A DNA stretch of 64,000 nt from Oscillospiraceae bacterium (GTDB taxonomy: Bacteria; Bacillota; Clostridia; Oscillospirales; Acutalibacteraceae). The notes below the pieces were generated by a model that was not told the DNA's origin, ran no database searches, and saw nothing but the letters and a program-made list of their open reading frames with translations. The stretch spans positions 1 through 64,000 of the forward strand of contig JAIRPV010000028.1 in assembly GCA_031256825.1 (NCBI GenBank). The letters run 5' to 3'. This document shows, in pieces, positions 16,096 through 25,083 of this stretch. Both the position numbers and the translations under genes were made by a program. The stretch's first letter is position 1, and each line of letters opens with the position of its first letter.

Positions 16096-16944
16096 TCAAT
16101 CCAGCGTAATCTTCCCCAGTTTCCCGCCGCGCAAATCGTCCAGCAGCGCCGCTGCCGCCCGGTAGGTGTCCGGTTCGTTCCCCGGCAGCAGCATGCCGCG
16201 TCTGCGGGCCAACTGCTCCAGCAGCTGCCAGGCTGGCTCCTCCGGTGCAACGGCCAGCTGATAGCGTTCGCGCAAGCGCTCGGGATACCCGCTGCGCAAA
16301 ACTTCTATCAGCCGCAGGGCAAGGGTTTCCCTGTCCATGGTTTCGTCCTTAACGCTGTGCAAAAAGGCCAGCTTTTCGCCAACTGCGGGGTCCTCAAACT
16401 TTGGCCAGAGCACGCCGGGGGTGTCCAGCAGCTCAATTTTGCTCTCGCCCGCCTGCCCCGCAACATACCACTGGTTGCGCCGCGTTACGCCGGGCTTGTC
16501 GGCAATCTCCGCCCGGGTGCGGCCGCACAGGCGGTTGATCAGCGAAGATTTCCCTACGTTGGGGATGCCCACCACCATCAGCCGCAGGGGCCGGTTGGCC
16601 ATGCCCTTCGCCTGATTGGATGCGATCACATCCGCCAGGCAGTCCCGCACCATCGGCGCAAATTTTTGCAACCCCCGGCCAGATCGGCAGTCCACAGCCA
16701 AAGCAAATTTCAGCGTTTGCAGGCAGCGCGCCGTTGCCGCCGGGTCGGCCAAATCGCATTTGTTGAGCAGCACAATGCGCGGCTTGCTGCCGATGAGCGC
16801 GCCTAGCTCCGGGTTGCGGGAGCTTTCTGGCGCACGGGCGTCGCGCAGTTCCACTACGGCGTCCACCAGCTTCAGGCTTTCTTTGATCTGGCGCCGCGTG
16901 CGCGCCATGTGCCCGGGGAACCACTGCGGGGTTTGGGAGGGCAT
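16096..16944 (-). CDS. rbgA: Ribosome biogenesis GTPase RbgA (YlqF)
   Basis: RbgA is a circularly permuted GTPase needed for late assembly of the 50S subunit. The 282-residue product starts QWFPGHMARTRRQIKESL, typical of the family. The G motifs are permuted: G4 LLNKCDLAD and G5 first, then G1 GIPNVGKSSLIN and G3 DTPGVLWP. The C-terminal helical domain is complete. The start ATG fits the known start of the family. It follows the signal peptidase genes on the minus strand, the same neighbourhood (rplS-lepB-rbgA) as in many Firmicutes. Confidence 0.95.
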   Translation of the reverse strand: MPSQTPQWFPGHMARTRRQIKESLKLVDAVVELRDARAPESSRNPELGALIGSKPRIVLLNKCDLADPAATARCLQTLKFALAVDCRSGRGLQKFAPMVRDCLADVIASNQAKGMANRPLRLMVVGIPNVGKSSLINRLCGRTRAEIADKPGVTRRNQWYVAGQAGESKIELLDTPGVLWPKFEDPAVGEKLAFLHSVKDETMDRETLALRLIEVLRSGYPERLRERYQLAVAPEEPAWQLLEQLARRRGMLLPGNEPDTYRAAAALLDDLRGGKLGKITLD

Positions 16945-16995
16945 AGTGTTTCTCCAATACTGAAACGATTCTCAGCAGATCATGATACTCAGCGG

Positions 16996-17550
16996 TTACC
17001 TCGGCCAAAACCGGAACAAAACCCGCCCAATCAAATCATTCTGCCCAACAAAGCCAACGGCCTGAAAACGGCTGTCCGACGACACGCCCCGGTTGTCGCC
17101 CATAACAAAGCAATGCCCGGCGGGCACCGTGAAAGGGTAGTCGCCGCCGCTGGGGAACAGGTCGCCAACGTTGGTAACCGTGCCTTCGGGCAAATAGGTT
17201 TCGTCCAGTTTATGATCGTTGACAAACACGCCGCCGTTAAAAATATCAACTTTATCGCCGCCCACGGCAATCACGCGCTTTACCAGCGGCTTGTGGTGTT
17301 CGTTGCGTTCGGGGGAAATAATCACAATCTGACCCCGCCGGGGCGCCGCCAAAAAGGCAGTCACCAGCAAACGGTCTTTGTCGTGCAGCGTTGGCTCCAT
17401 CGAATGCCCATCCACAGCGGCCGCGCGCACAAAAAATACCAGCAGAATGGCGATCATCGCTATCACAGCGGCCAGCACATCCGCCGCGTCATACAGGGCC
17501 GCGAGGAACTTGCTCTTCGCGCCGGATTTTACGATCGGGCAGTCAGTCAT
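16996..17550 (-). CDS. lepB: Type I signal peptidase, third of three tandem copies
   Basis: The enzyme removes signal peptides outside the membrane with a Ser/Lys dyad. The 184-residue product has one N-terminal membrane segment (VLAAVIAMIAILLVFFV), the serine motif GHSMEPTL, the lysine motif PLVKRVIAVGGD, and GHCFVMGDNRGVSSDSR. All catalytic boxes are intact. The start overlaps the stop of the preceding copy as ATGA, so translation is coupled. Confidence 0.93.
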   Translation of the reverse strand: MTDCPIVKSGAKSKFLAALYDAADVLAAVIAMIAILLVFFVRAAAVDGHSMEPTLHDKDRLLVTAFLAAPRRGQIVIISPERNEHHKPLVKRVIAVGGDKVDIFNGGVFVNDHKLDETYLPEGTVTNVGDLFPSGGDYPFTVPAGHCFVMGDNRGVSSDSRFQAVGFVGQNDLIGRVLFRFWPR

Positions 17551-18092
17551 TTCCCCATCTTCACCCCTACCACGTCGCGCACGTCCACCAGCCCCACCAT
17601 GGCGGAGCGGCTGTCGGTGGAATCGTTGCGGTTGTCTCCCATGATAAAACAGCGCCCCGCGGGCACGGTGCAGGGCAGCGGCGTTTCGCCGCCCCAATAG
17701 TTGTGCAAATACGTGGGTTCGGCAATGTATGGCTCCCGGAGCGCCTCGCCGTTGCGGTATACAATGCCCTTCTCAAAATCAAAACTCATCACGTCGCCCG
17801 GCAGGCCAATCACGCGCTTCACAATCGGCTGCCGCTCAGGCAGGTTGGTGCCGGTTTCGGATACCACCACAATGTCGCCATAGCGCAGCTGCCGCGGCGC
17901 GGCCGTGATCACCAAAAACTGGCCGTTGTGCAGCGTGGGGTTCATCGAAGGCCCAATGACCCAAGACGTGCGCAAACCGAACGTGAACACCAGCAGCAAA
18001 ATAACAAACGCCGTGCAAATCACATCCGCAACATTGAACGCAAACAGCGAAAGGCCGTTGGGCTTGCCTGGTTTCAGCAATTCGTTGGACAT
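17547..18092 (-). CDS. lepB: Type I signal peptidase, second of three tandem copies
   Basis: The 181-residue product has a membrane anchor (VADVICTAFVILLLVFTFGL), serine box GPSMNPTL, lysine box PIVKRVIGLPGD and C-box AGRCFIMGDNRNDSTDSR. It is diverged from both neighbours, so this is not a recent duplication. The ATG at 18092 was chosen for the AAAGGAG site; earlier in-frame codons overlap the upstream copy. Confidence 0.93.
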   Translation of the reverse strand: MSNELLKPGKPNGLSLFAFNVADVICTAFVILLLVFTFGLRTSWVIGPSMNPTLHNGQFLVITAAPRQLRYGDIVVVSETGTNLPERQPIVKRVIGLPGDVMSFDFEKGIVYRNGEALREPYIAEPTYLHNYWGGETPLPCTVPAGRCFIMGDNRNDSTDSRSAMVGLVDVRDVVGVKMGK

Positions 18093-18135
18093 GGGGTTCT
18101 CCTTTTCACTCCTCAACGCGCGCGGCGGAGGTCCG

Positions 18136-18696
18136 TTATTTTCCTTTGCCAATCACAACGCCCTCTATTTCCCGCAGATCCACCAGCCCCACGCGGGAAC
18201 TGCGGCTGTCTTCGGAGTGGGCGCGGTTGTCGCCCAGCAAAAAGCAGCGGCCGGGCGGCACCTCCAGCGGAAAAACCACGTCATATCGGATATCGGTCGG
18301 CGCGGCGGCATATGGCTCATCCAGGGCTTCGCCGTTGCGATAAACCACGCCCGCCTGAAAATCAATGTTGATTTTGTCCCCCGGCAGCCCGATGACCCGC
18401 TTCACAATCGGTTCGCCAAGGCTCGTGCCCGTGTCGGCTACCACAACAATATCGCCATGGCGCACGCGGCGCGGCCACGCGGCAATCACCAGCGTCTGCC
18501 GGTCGCGCAGCGCGGGTTCCATCGAAACGCCATCCACCATCGTGGGCTTCACGCCGAAGCTCATAAAAGCCGCCAGCACAATGCCCACCAGCACCAGCGA
18601 TCCCGCCAGGTCATAGCAAAGCGCTAACGCGCGCCCAACAGAGCGCTCGTTGTTTTGCAGGCGCAGCGGCACCCAGAATTCATTCACGACCCGCAT
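18136..18696 (-). CDS. lepB: Type I signal peptidase, first of three tandem copies
   Basis: The 186-residue product has a membrane anchor (LAGSLVLVGIVLAAFMSFGV), serine box GVSMEPAL, lysine box PIVKRVIGLPGD and GRCFLLGDNRAHSEDSRSSR. Its N-terminus has about 25 soluble residues before the anchor. It is the promoter-proximal copy, 84 bp behind rplS with a hairpin between them. Confidence 0.92.
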   Translation of the reverse strand: MRVVNEFWVPLRLQNNERSVGRALALCYDLAGSLVLVGIVLAAFMSFGVKPTMVDGVSMEPALRDRQTLVIAAWPRRVRHGDIVVVADTGTSLGEPIVKRVIGLPGDKINIDFQAGVVYRNGEALDEPYAAAPTDIRYDVVFPLEVPPGRCFLLGDNRAHSEDSRSSRVGLVDLREIEGVVIGKGK

Positions 18697-18731
18697 GTTA
18701 AACCCCTCTTCAGGAAGGAGGAAATAGGGAT

Positions 18732-18760
18732 CAGGAGTTAGGGCGTGCCCCTAACTCCTG
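18732..18760. repeat. 12-bp hairpin between rplS and the signal peptidase genes
   Basis: CAGGAGTTAGGG (18732-18743) pairs perfectly with CCCTAACTCCTG (18749-18760) around a 5-nt loop. No T-run follows on the minus strand, so it is more likely an mRNA processing or stability element than a terminator. It could let rplS be expressed more strongly than the peptidases. Confidence 0.6.
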
Positions 18761-18780
18761 CTTGCTGATCCTGATTCCTG

Positions 18781-19176
18781 TCAGGCCAGTTTCTGCCGCA
18801 CTTTCGCCGCTTTGCCAACTCTGCCGCGCAGATAATAAAGCTTCGCGCGGCGCACGCGGCCCAGGCGCACCGTTTCTACCTTCGCAATATTCGGCGAATG
18901 CAGCGGGAATACGCGCTCAACGCCCACGCCATAGGTAATGCGGCGCACGGTAAACGTCTCGGAAATCCCGGATCCCTTGCGGGCGATAACGGTGCCTTCA
19001 TACACCTGAATGCGCTCGCGCTCGCCCTCGCGGATCTTCACATGCACGCGCACCGTGGAACCGATCTGCACGCTGGGCGGGGTTTCTTTCATGGAACTCT
19101 TCGCTGTGCGCAGCAGCGCGGCGTAGGCGCAGTTGGGGTTCTGGTTGATGAGTTCTTCGGCTTTTGCCAAATCCAT
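18781..19176 (-). CDS. rplS: 50S ribosomal protein L19
   Basis: L19 sits at the 30S-50S interface. The 131-residue product has the family core [47 protein letters not shown] and [20 protein letters not shown]. The N-terminal part before the core is about 15 residues longer than usual. The second in-frame ATG was chosen because AAGGAT sits seven bases upstream; an ATG three codons earlier is too close to that site. Confidence 0.95.
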   Translation of the reverse strand: MDLAKAEELINQNPNCAYAALLRTAKSSMKETPPSVQIGSTVRVHVKIREGERERIQVYEGTVIARKGSGISETFTVRRITYGVGVERVFPLHSPNIAKVETVRLGRVRRAKLYYLRGRVGKAAKVRQKLA

Positions 19177-19256
19177 GGGTATCATCCTTACTTATATATT
19201 CGATTGTTCATAAGCGCAACGCGCCAGAGGAACAAAAGTTGCACAGACCAATAAGC

Positions 19257-19285
19257 ATTATAGCACAAACAAAAGCAAATGTCAA
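19257..19285 (-). promoter_or_regulatory. consensus promoter of rplS
   Basis: On the minus strand TTGACA (19280-19285) and TATAAT (19257-19262) are 17 nt apart, about 80 bp before rplS. Confidence 0.85.
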
Positions 19286-19352
19286 TTATTTTTTCGGCGA
19301 ACCGCGAAATTTCCCAATATATGGCATCCCGGTTCGAGCCGAACGCGCGTTC

Positions 19353-20639
19353 TTAGCGCATTGGCTCCCGCTCCAAAATCTCTTCCCGCCTCGGCCCGTT
19401 TGATACCAGCGTAATCGGCGTTTCAATCTCGCGCTCAATCAGCGCAACATAGTCCTTCGCGGCCTGGGGCAGCTCGTCGAAGCTGCGGATGCCGCGAATA
19501 TTCCGCCCGAACCCTGGCAGGGTTTTGTATACCGGCTTGGCGCGCCGGAGCTTTGGCGTAACAGGAAAATCGCGCGTGATTTTGCCGTCGATTTCATAGG
19601 CCACGCATACCTTGAGTTCGTCCAAATAGCACAGGCAGTCGATCGCGGTCAGCACAGCGCTGGTCGCGCCCTGCACGGCGCAGCCGTAGCGCGTGGCCAC
19701 GCAGTCGAACCAGCCCACGCGGCGGGGTCTGTGGGTCGTCGCGCCGTATTCCCCCGCATCGCCGCCGTGTTCGCGCAGCTGCACAGCCTCTTCGCCGTCC
19801 AGCTCGCTGACGAACTCCCCTGCCCCAACGGCGCTGGAATAGGCCTTTGTCACAGCCACAATCTCCCGGATGGCATAAGGGGGCACGCCCGCGCCAACCG
19901 CGCCGTAGCCCGCAACGGTGGAACTGGAAGTCACCATCGGATAAATGCCGTGTTCGGCGTCCCGCAGGGATCCCAGCTGGCCTTCCAGCAATATATCCTT
20001 GCCCTGCTTAACCGCTTCCCGCAAAAAGCCCGCAGTGTCGCCAACCATCGGCGCCAGCCACTTTTTCAGCTCAAGCAGCTGCGCGCAAAGCGTCCGCGCG
20101 CAAAGCGGCGGCTGGTGATAAACATGTTCCATCAGCATGTTCTTGTAAGAGCAAACGTCCTGAAGGTGCTCCAGCAAAGCCGCTTCGTCGAACAGCTCGC
20201 AAACCTGAATCCCCGTTTTGGCGTATTTATCGGAATAAAACGGCGCAATGCCGCTTTTGGTGGAGCCATACGCTTTTTCGGCAAGCCTGGCTTCTTCCAG
20301 CGTGTCGAGCTGCACATGGTAGGGCATCAGAATCTGCGCCCGCTCGCTGACCAGCAGCTTCGGCGCGGGCACGCCCCTGGCAACCAATTCCTCGTATTCT
20401 TTCCTGAGCTTTATGATATCCAGCGCCACGCCGTTGGCAACCACATTGGTGATGTTTGGGTGGAACACGCCCGACGGCAGCAGATGCAGCGCGAACTTTC
20501 CATATGCATTGATAATGGTATGCCCGGCGTTGGCGCCGCCCTGGAACCGCACCACAATATCCGCGTGCTCGGCAAACATGTCGGTGATTTTCCCTTTGCC
20601 CTCGTCGCCCCAATTGGCGCCTACAATCGCTTTCACCAT
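19353..20639 (-). CDS. purA: Adenylosuccinate synthetase
   Basis: PurA joins IMP and aspartate with GTP to form adenylosuccinate, the first step from IMP to AMP. The 428-residue product has the GTP loop NWGDEGKGKITD, the IMP-binding RFQGGANAGHTI, GSTKSGIAPFYSDK and GATTHRPRRVGWFDCVATRY. Length is normal and the start has GGAGGCG upstream. A consensus promoter is at 20692-20720 and the gene stands alone. Confidence 0.97.
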   Translation of the reverse strand: MVKAIVGANWGDEGKGKITDMFAEHADIVVRFQGGANAGHTIINAYGKFALHLLPSGVFHPNITNVVANGVALDIIKLRKEYEELVARGVPAPKLLVSERAQILMPYHVQLDTLEEARLAEKAYGSTKSGIAPFYSDKYAKTGIQVCELFDEAALLEHLQDVCSYKNMLMEHVYHQPPLCARTLCAQLLELKKWLAPMVGDTAGFLREAVKQGKDILLEGQLGSLRDAEHGIYPMVTSSSTVAGYGAVGAGVPPYAIREIVAVTKAYSSAVGAGEFVSELDGEEAVQLREHGGDAGEYGATTHRPRRVGWFDCVATRYGCAVQGATSAVLTAIDCLCYLDELKVCVAYEIDGKITRDFPVTPKLRRAKPVYKTLPGFGRNIRGIRSFDELPQAAKDYVALIEREIETPITLVSNGPRREEILEREPMR

Positions 20640-20691
20640 ATCGCGCGCCTCCTAGATAGTTATTCCTGCGGCGGTAAAACCACAAGATATT

Positions 20692-20720
20692 AGTATACCA
20701 CCCTTCCCAACAAAAGTCAA
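20692..20720 (-). promoter_or_regulatory. promoter of purA
   Basis: On the minus strand TTGACT (20715-20720) and TATACT (20692-20697) are 17 nt apart, 52 bp before purA. Confidence 0.8.
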
Positions 20721-20765
20721 GAAAAAAATTTCGTAGAAAAGCTTTGCTTTTTTGGAGAAATGTGA

Positions 20766-20805
20766 TATAATAAGCAAACGAGCGGTGGCGAGGTATGATT
20801 TTGCG
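20766..20805 (+). repeat. 40-nt dispersed module beginning with TATAATA, copy A
   Basis: The stretch TATAATA, 12 variable bases, GTGGCGAG, then TGATTTTGCG has the same length and about 32 of 40 identical bases at 29189-29228. Both copies lie in leader regions of solute-transport genes. The function is unknown; a conserved promoter or operator is possible. Confidence 0.5.
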
Positions 20806-20839
20806 AAACAGTCGCCGGTGACGAACTGCCCACCGCAGG

Positions 20840-20850
20840 TGTGATATAAT
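20840..20850 (+). promoter_or_regulatory. extended -10 promoter of the sugar symporter
   Basis: TGATATAAT forms an extended -10 box 27 bp before the start codon, with no good -35 box. The preceding CCCACCGCAGGTGTG is seen again in related form before other genes (see findings). Confidence 0.45.
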
Positions 20851-20876
20851 AGGCAAAAGAAAGGTGTGATCGTTTC

Positions 20877-22475
20877 ATGCAGCAACAAGGCAAGCTGAAA
20901 ACCTGCGCCCCCCTCGAACGCAATATGTACATGACCGGCCTGTTCGGGCAAAACATCATTTTCAACATTCTCTCCGCCTTCGCGAATTACTACATGCAAA
21001 GCGTGCTGCTCATTCCTTCCGCCATCATCGGCGTTATCCTCGTCATCGCACAGGTGTGGGATGCCTTCAACGACCCCATGATGGGCACCATTGTTGACAA
21101 AACGCGCAGCAAATGGGGCAAATGCCGCCCCTATCTGCTGTTTGTTCCAATCATCAATGGCGTCATCACCGTGTTGTGCTTTGTGGGCATCGGGCGCAAT
21201 TACGACGTTTCGCAGGGCTTTACAGGCATGAACGTCGCCGTAGTGGTGTTCGCCGCCTTCATCTACATCGTTTGGGGCATGACCTATACGGCTGGCGACA
21301 TCCCGCTGTGGGGCATTTCGGCGCTGATGACCGAAGACGAAAAAGACCGCCGAAAGCTGCAAGCCGCCGCGCGCATTGCCGCGGGAATCGGCAGCGGCGT
21401 CGCGGTGCTGGCGTTTCAGCCGGTGGCCCTCTCTGTGGGCGGGGTTCTGCGGACTACGTTGAACATGGGTTCGGCGCAGGCCGAAAAATTGGGCTTTATT
21501 CTCGTAGCAACGGCGTTCACCATCCTCGGCGCTGGCACCTTCCAGTTGGCCGGCGTCTTCGCGCGCGAAAAAATCAAGCCCTCCGATAAAACCAATTCCC
21601 TGGGCGAAAACTTTAAGATGATCTGGAACAACAAGCCGTTCCGGAAGGTGTTGCTTTCCGGCACGCTGGCGGGTCCGCGCAACCTGACAATGATCGTCGC
21701 CCTCTCCATGGTGACCTTCTATTTTTCCGGAAAAGACGGCGCCGTGGCCATGATGTATCTGGCGCTCATTGGCGGCGGCCTGTTCATCGGCATGTTCGGG
21801 GCAACGGCGCTTACGCCGAAGCTGCTGGAAAAACACAGCAAAAAAACGCTCTATAATATGTCGAACCTGGTCGAAATCCTCCCTGATCTGGCCATTTTCG
21901 GGCTTTATCTGATTTCTGTCGCCATCAACAAGCCTGCGGGCCTAACCGCAATCTATCTGCTCGTCCCCACGATTCTTCTCTTCTTTATCAAGGGGGCGTG
22001 CCTGGGGCTTTATAGCGCCGTGCAAACCACCATGATCGCCGACTGCGTGGACTACGAGGATTACACCAACCATCTGCGGCCGGATGGCGTTTTCTTCTCG
22101 GGGCAAACGTTTATGGTGAAAATCGGCAACGGCATTTCCAGCTTGCTCTATGCCGGCCTGTGCGCCTTCGTCGGCTTTTCCGACGTTAACATCGATCTCT
22201 TCAACAAATTTATCGCCGCGGGCGGCGTGCCGCGCGAAGCCATGACCATCGGCGCGGAAACCCTGCGCGCGGGCGCGGAAACCTTCGCACTGACCGGCGG
22301 CCAGGTGCGCGGCTTCTTCACAATGATGTTTTTCGCGGTGTCCGTCCTGCCGGCCATCGGCAGCGTGCTGGCCCTGATTCCCACGCGCAACTATGAACTG
22401 ACCCCCGAAAAACTCGAAGAAATTCTCGGCGAGCTGCAACAGCGCCGCCGCGTGGCGGGCGAAACAGAAGAATAA
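20877..22475 (+). CDS. GPH-family sugar:cation symporter (MFS)
   Basis: The 532-residue membrane protein belongs to the glycoside-pentoside-hexuronide family (relatives MelB, XylP, UidB). It starts CAPLERNMYMTGLFGQNIIF and has the conserved cation-site loop VIAQVWDAFNDPMMGTIVDK then TRSKWGKCRPYLL, about 12 membrane segments, and the second-half CVDYEDYTNHLRPDGVFFSG. The family imports oligosaccharides or glycosides with Na+ or H+. The substrate cannot be read from sequence, but fucI, GH32 and galM in the window suggest sugar scavenging. A Gly/Ala-rich loop after helix 10 is longer than in MelB. It is monocistronic with a terminator at 22489-22529. Confidence 0.88.
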   Translation: MQQQGKLKTCAPLERNMYMTGLFGQNIIFNILSAFANYYMQSVLLIPSAIIGVILVIAQVWDAFNDPMMGTIVDKTRSKWGKCRPYLLFVPIINGVITVLCFVGIGRNYDVSQGFTGMNVAVVVFAAFIYIVWGMTYTAGDIPLWGISALMTEDEKDRRKLQAAARIAAGIGSGVAVLAFQPVALSVGGVLRTTLNMGSAQAEKLGFILVATAFTILGAGTFQLAGVFAREKIKPSDKTNSLGENFKMIWNNKPFRKVLLSGTLAGPRNLTMIVALSMVTFYFSGKDGAVAMMYLALIGGGLFIGMFGATALTPKLLEKHSKKTLYNMSNLVEILPDLAIFGLYLISVAINKPAGLTAIYLLVPTILLFFIKGACLGLYSAVQTTMIADCVDYEDYTNHLRPDGVFFSGQTFMVKIGNGISSLLYAGLCAFVGFSDVNIDLFNKFIAAGGVPREAMTIGAETLRAGAETFALTGGQVRGFFTMMFFAVSVLPAIGSVLALIPTRNYELTPEKLEEILGELQQRRRVAGETEE

Positions 22476-22488
22476 AGCGCAAAACAAA

Positions 22489-22529
22489 AACAACGCGTCC
22501 GCCGGTTGGCAGGCGCGTTGTTCTTTTTT
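22489..22529. terminator. bidirectional terminator between the symporter and clpC
   Basis: AACAACGCG (22489-22497) pairs with CGCGTTGTT (22514-22522), followed by CTTTTTT. On the minus strand the stem is followed by a T-rich tract, so it also serves the convergent clpC operon. Confidence 0.8.
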
Positions 22530-22532
22530 CGG

Positions 22533-25013
22533 TCAAACCGCTTCTTCCGCCGCTTCTTCCTGCGCTATCCGGTCGGCGTCCTCCCGCACGTCAATCTGGC
22601 CCTCCTGCGCCGTGCAAAGGTAGGCCCGCCCCGGTTTTACGCTGCCATCGAGCAGCTTTTCGCTGAGCAAGTCTTCCACCTGGTTCTGGATGGCGCGGCG
22701 CAGAGGCCGCGCGCCGTAGATAGGATCAAAGCCGGAACTTGCCATGAGCGTCGCGGCGCTTTCCTCGAAGCGCACGCGCACCCCCGCGTCCTCCAGCCGC
22801 GCGCTCACCTGCGCCAGCATGCGTCGGGCGATCTCTTCAATCTGCGTCTGATCCAGCTGGTGGAACACAATGATATCGTCCACGCGGTTGAGGAATTCCG
22901 GCCGCAGCGCCTTCTTCAGTTCCCCCATCACCGCGTCTTTGATGCGCTGCTGATCCTGCAAGCCCGCGTGGCTTTCGCCGCTGGCGAAGCCGATGCCGCC
23001 GGTTTGCTTTGTGATAAGCTTCGCGCCCAGGTTCGAGGTCATAATAACCACGCTGTTCTTAAAGTCCACAGCGCGGCCCTGCGCGTCGGTCAGGCGGCCA
23101 TCCTCCAGGATTTGCAGCAGAAGATGGAAGACGTCCGGATGGGCTTTTTCAATCTCGTCGAACAATATCACACAATAGGGCTTGCGGCGCACCGCCTCGG
23201 TCAGCTGCCCGCCCTCGTCGTAGCCAACATAGCCCGGCGGCGAACCCACAAGGCGCGACACCGTGTGCTTTTCCATATATTCCGACATATCCAGCCGCAC
23301 CATCGCGTCCTCGCTGCCGAACATGCTGGCGGCCAGGGCCTTGCAAAGCTCCGTCTTGCCAACCCCCGTCGGCCCCAGGAACAAAAACGAGCCTGTGGGC
23401 CGTTTCGGGTCTTTTAGCCCCGCGCGCCCGCGTCGGATGGCTTTCGACACCGCTTTGACCGCCTCGTCCTGCCCAACGAGCCGCCTGTGCAGTTCCTCTT
23501 CCATGTGCAGCAGCCGGGCGCTTTCTTCCTGCGTCAGCTGTGTGGCCGGGATCCCCGTCCACTGCGACACAATCAGGGCAATCTCCTCCTGCGTCACCTC
23601 GTCGGTCTTCTGGCCGTTTTGCTCCTGCCAGGCGCTGCGCAGCTGCTCAAGTTCCTGGCTGCGCCGCCGCTCCTCGTCGCGCAAATTTGCCGCCCGGGCA
23701 TAGTCTTCCGCCTGCACGGCGGCGGTTTTTTCGTCCTCAATTTCCTTCAGGCGGTTCTCGATTTCCTGCACTTCCGCCGGCGCGGTGAACGCCCGCAGCC
23801 GCACGCGCGACGCGGCCTCATCCACCAGATCAATGGCCTTGTCGGGCAAAAACCGGTCGCCAATATACCGCGCGCTGAGCTTAACGGCCGCGGCAATGGC
23901 TTCGTCTGTGATGCGAATTTTGTGGTGCGCCTCGTATTTGTCGCGCAGGCCCTGCAAAATCGAAACCGTTTCGGTTTCCGTCGGCTCGTCTACCATAACC
24001 GGCTGAAACCGCCGCGCCAGCGCCGCGTCTTTTTCAATATGCTTGCGGAACTCGTCCAGTGTCGTCGCGCCGATGACCTGCATTTCCCCCCGGGCCAGCG
24101 AAGGTTTCAGGATATTTGCCGCGTCCGTCGCCCCTTCGGCCGCCCCCGCGCCGATGATGGTGTGCAGCTCGTCGATGAAAAGAATCACATTTTTCGCCTT
24201 CTGCACTTCTTCAATCGAAGCCTTGATCCTGTCCTCAAAGTCGCCCCGATATTTTGTCCCCGCCACCATGCCGGTCAAGTCCAGGCTGAACACCCGCTTG
24301 CCGCGCAGCAGCTCGGGCACATCGCCGGATGCAATGCGCAGCGCAAGGCCTTCCGCTACGGCGGTTTTACCAACGCCCGGCTCGCCGATGAGCACAGGAT
24401 TGTTCTTTGTGCGGCGGCAGAGGATTTGCATCACCCGGGCAATCTCGGCGTCGCGGCCAATCACAGGGTCAATCTGCTGATCCTGCGCCATATGGGTCAA
24501 ATCCCGGCCAAATTGATCGAGGGTCGGCGTGGCGGTTTCGCTTTTGTCGGCGCCTGCGGCGTCTGGCCTGCCGCCCTTCAGCGCGCGGTGAATGTCGCCG
24601 ACCAGATCCTGCACCGAAACGCTCTGGTGCCCCAGCAGCGTTACCGCGGCGCTCCCCCGCTCCTGCAACAGCGCCAGCAGCAAATGTTCCGTGCCAACAA
24701 TCGTGCCGCCGGAGCGGGCAATGGCAATCGCCTCGTCGCGCACATGCTTCATCTTCGGCGTAAAATCAGAGGGCGAAAGCACCGTCGGCGTGCCCGGCGC
24801 GTAGGTGGCGCGCAGCGCGTCTTCAATCGGCCTGGCGCTGACTTTGCGCGCCGTCAGCACCGCGTGGGCCACGCCGCCGCTTTGGCGCAGCAGACCAATG
24901 AGCATATGCTCGGTTCCAACAAAGGTATGCCCCAGCCCCTCGGCGCACTGCATGGCTAAATTCATGGCCTCGTTGGCCTTTTCCGTAAAACCGCGAAAGT
25001 TATAAGATGACAT
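22533..25013 (-). CDS. clpC: ATP-dependent Clp protease ATP-binding subunit ClpC
   Basis: ClpC is an AAA+ unfoldase that feeds proteins to ClpP and is activated by arginine phosphorylation. The 826-residue product has a double Clp_N repeat (residues 1-150). AAA-1 has Walker [14 protein letters not shown] and [11 protein letters not shown] middle domain with a UVR-like stretch ([20 protein letters not shown]) follows. AAA-2 has [14 protein letters not shown] and [15 protein letters not shown], and the end is [20 protein letters not shown]. It is the last gene of the ctsR-mcsA-mcsB-clpC operon. Confidence 0.96.
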   Translation of the reverse strand: MSSYNFRGFTEKANEAMNLAMQCAEGLGHTFVGTEHMLIGLLRQSGGVAHAVLTARKVSARPIEDALRATYAPGTPTVLSPSDFTPKMKHVRDEAIAIARSGGTIVGTEHLLLALLQERGSAAVTLLGHQSVSVQDLVGDIHRALKGGRPDAAGADKSETATPTLDQFGRDLTHMAQDQQIDPVIGRDAEIARVMQILCRRTKNNPVLIGEPGVGKTAVAEGLALRIASGDVPELLRGKRVFSLDLTGMVAGTKYRGDFEDRIKASIEEVQKAKNVILFIDELHTIIGAGAAEGATDAANILKPSLARGEMQVIGATTLDEFRKHIEKDAALARRFQPVMVDEPTETETVSILQGLRDKYEAHHKIRITDEAIAAAVKLSARYIGDRFLPDKAIDLVDEAASRVRLRAFTAPAEVQEIENRLKEIEDEKTAAVQAEDYARAANLRDEERRRSQELEQLRSAWQEQNGQKTDEVTQEEIALIVSQWTGIPATQLTQEESARLLHMEEELHRRLVGQDEAVKAVSKAIRRGRAGLKDPKRPTGSFLFLGPTGVGKTELCKALAASMFGSEDAMVRLDMSEYMEKHTVSRLVGSPPGYVGYDEGGQLTEAVRRKPYCVILFDEIEKAHPDVFHLLLQILEDGRLTDAQGRAVDFKNSVVIMTSNLGAKLITKQTGGIGFASGESHAGLQDQQRIKDAVMGELKKALRPEFLNRVDDIIVFHQLDQTQIEEIARRMLAQVSARLEDAGVRVRFEESAATLMASSGFDPIYGARPLRRAIQNQVEDLLSEKLLDGSVKPGRAYLCTAQEGQIDVREDADRIAQEEAAEEAV

Positions 25014-25083
25014 AAAAAGCCTCCATTCTGTGGAAAATTGGGATCCGCGCGCGGGAAGCGGAACGTTTGAGCAAAAACGCCCG

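Noticed and set aside
16081..18627. Long plus-strand frames opposite rbgA and the signal peptidase genes
   Set aside because: They are shadows of intact minus-strand genes with clear motifs; high GC keeps antisense frames open.
19321..19360. tRNA-like GGTTCGAGCC after purA
   Set aside because: Only a T-loop-like word is present; no acceptor, D or anticodon stem can be formed.
23487..24959. 490-codon plus-strand frame inside clpC
   Set aside because: Antisense of a conserved AAA+ gene; no ribosome binding site and no recognisable domain.
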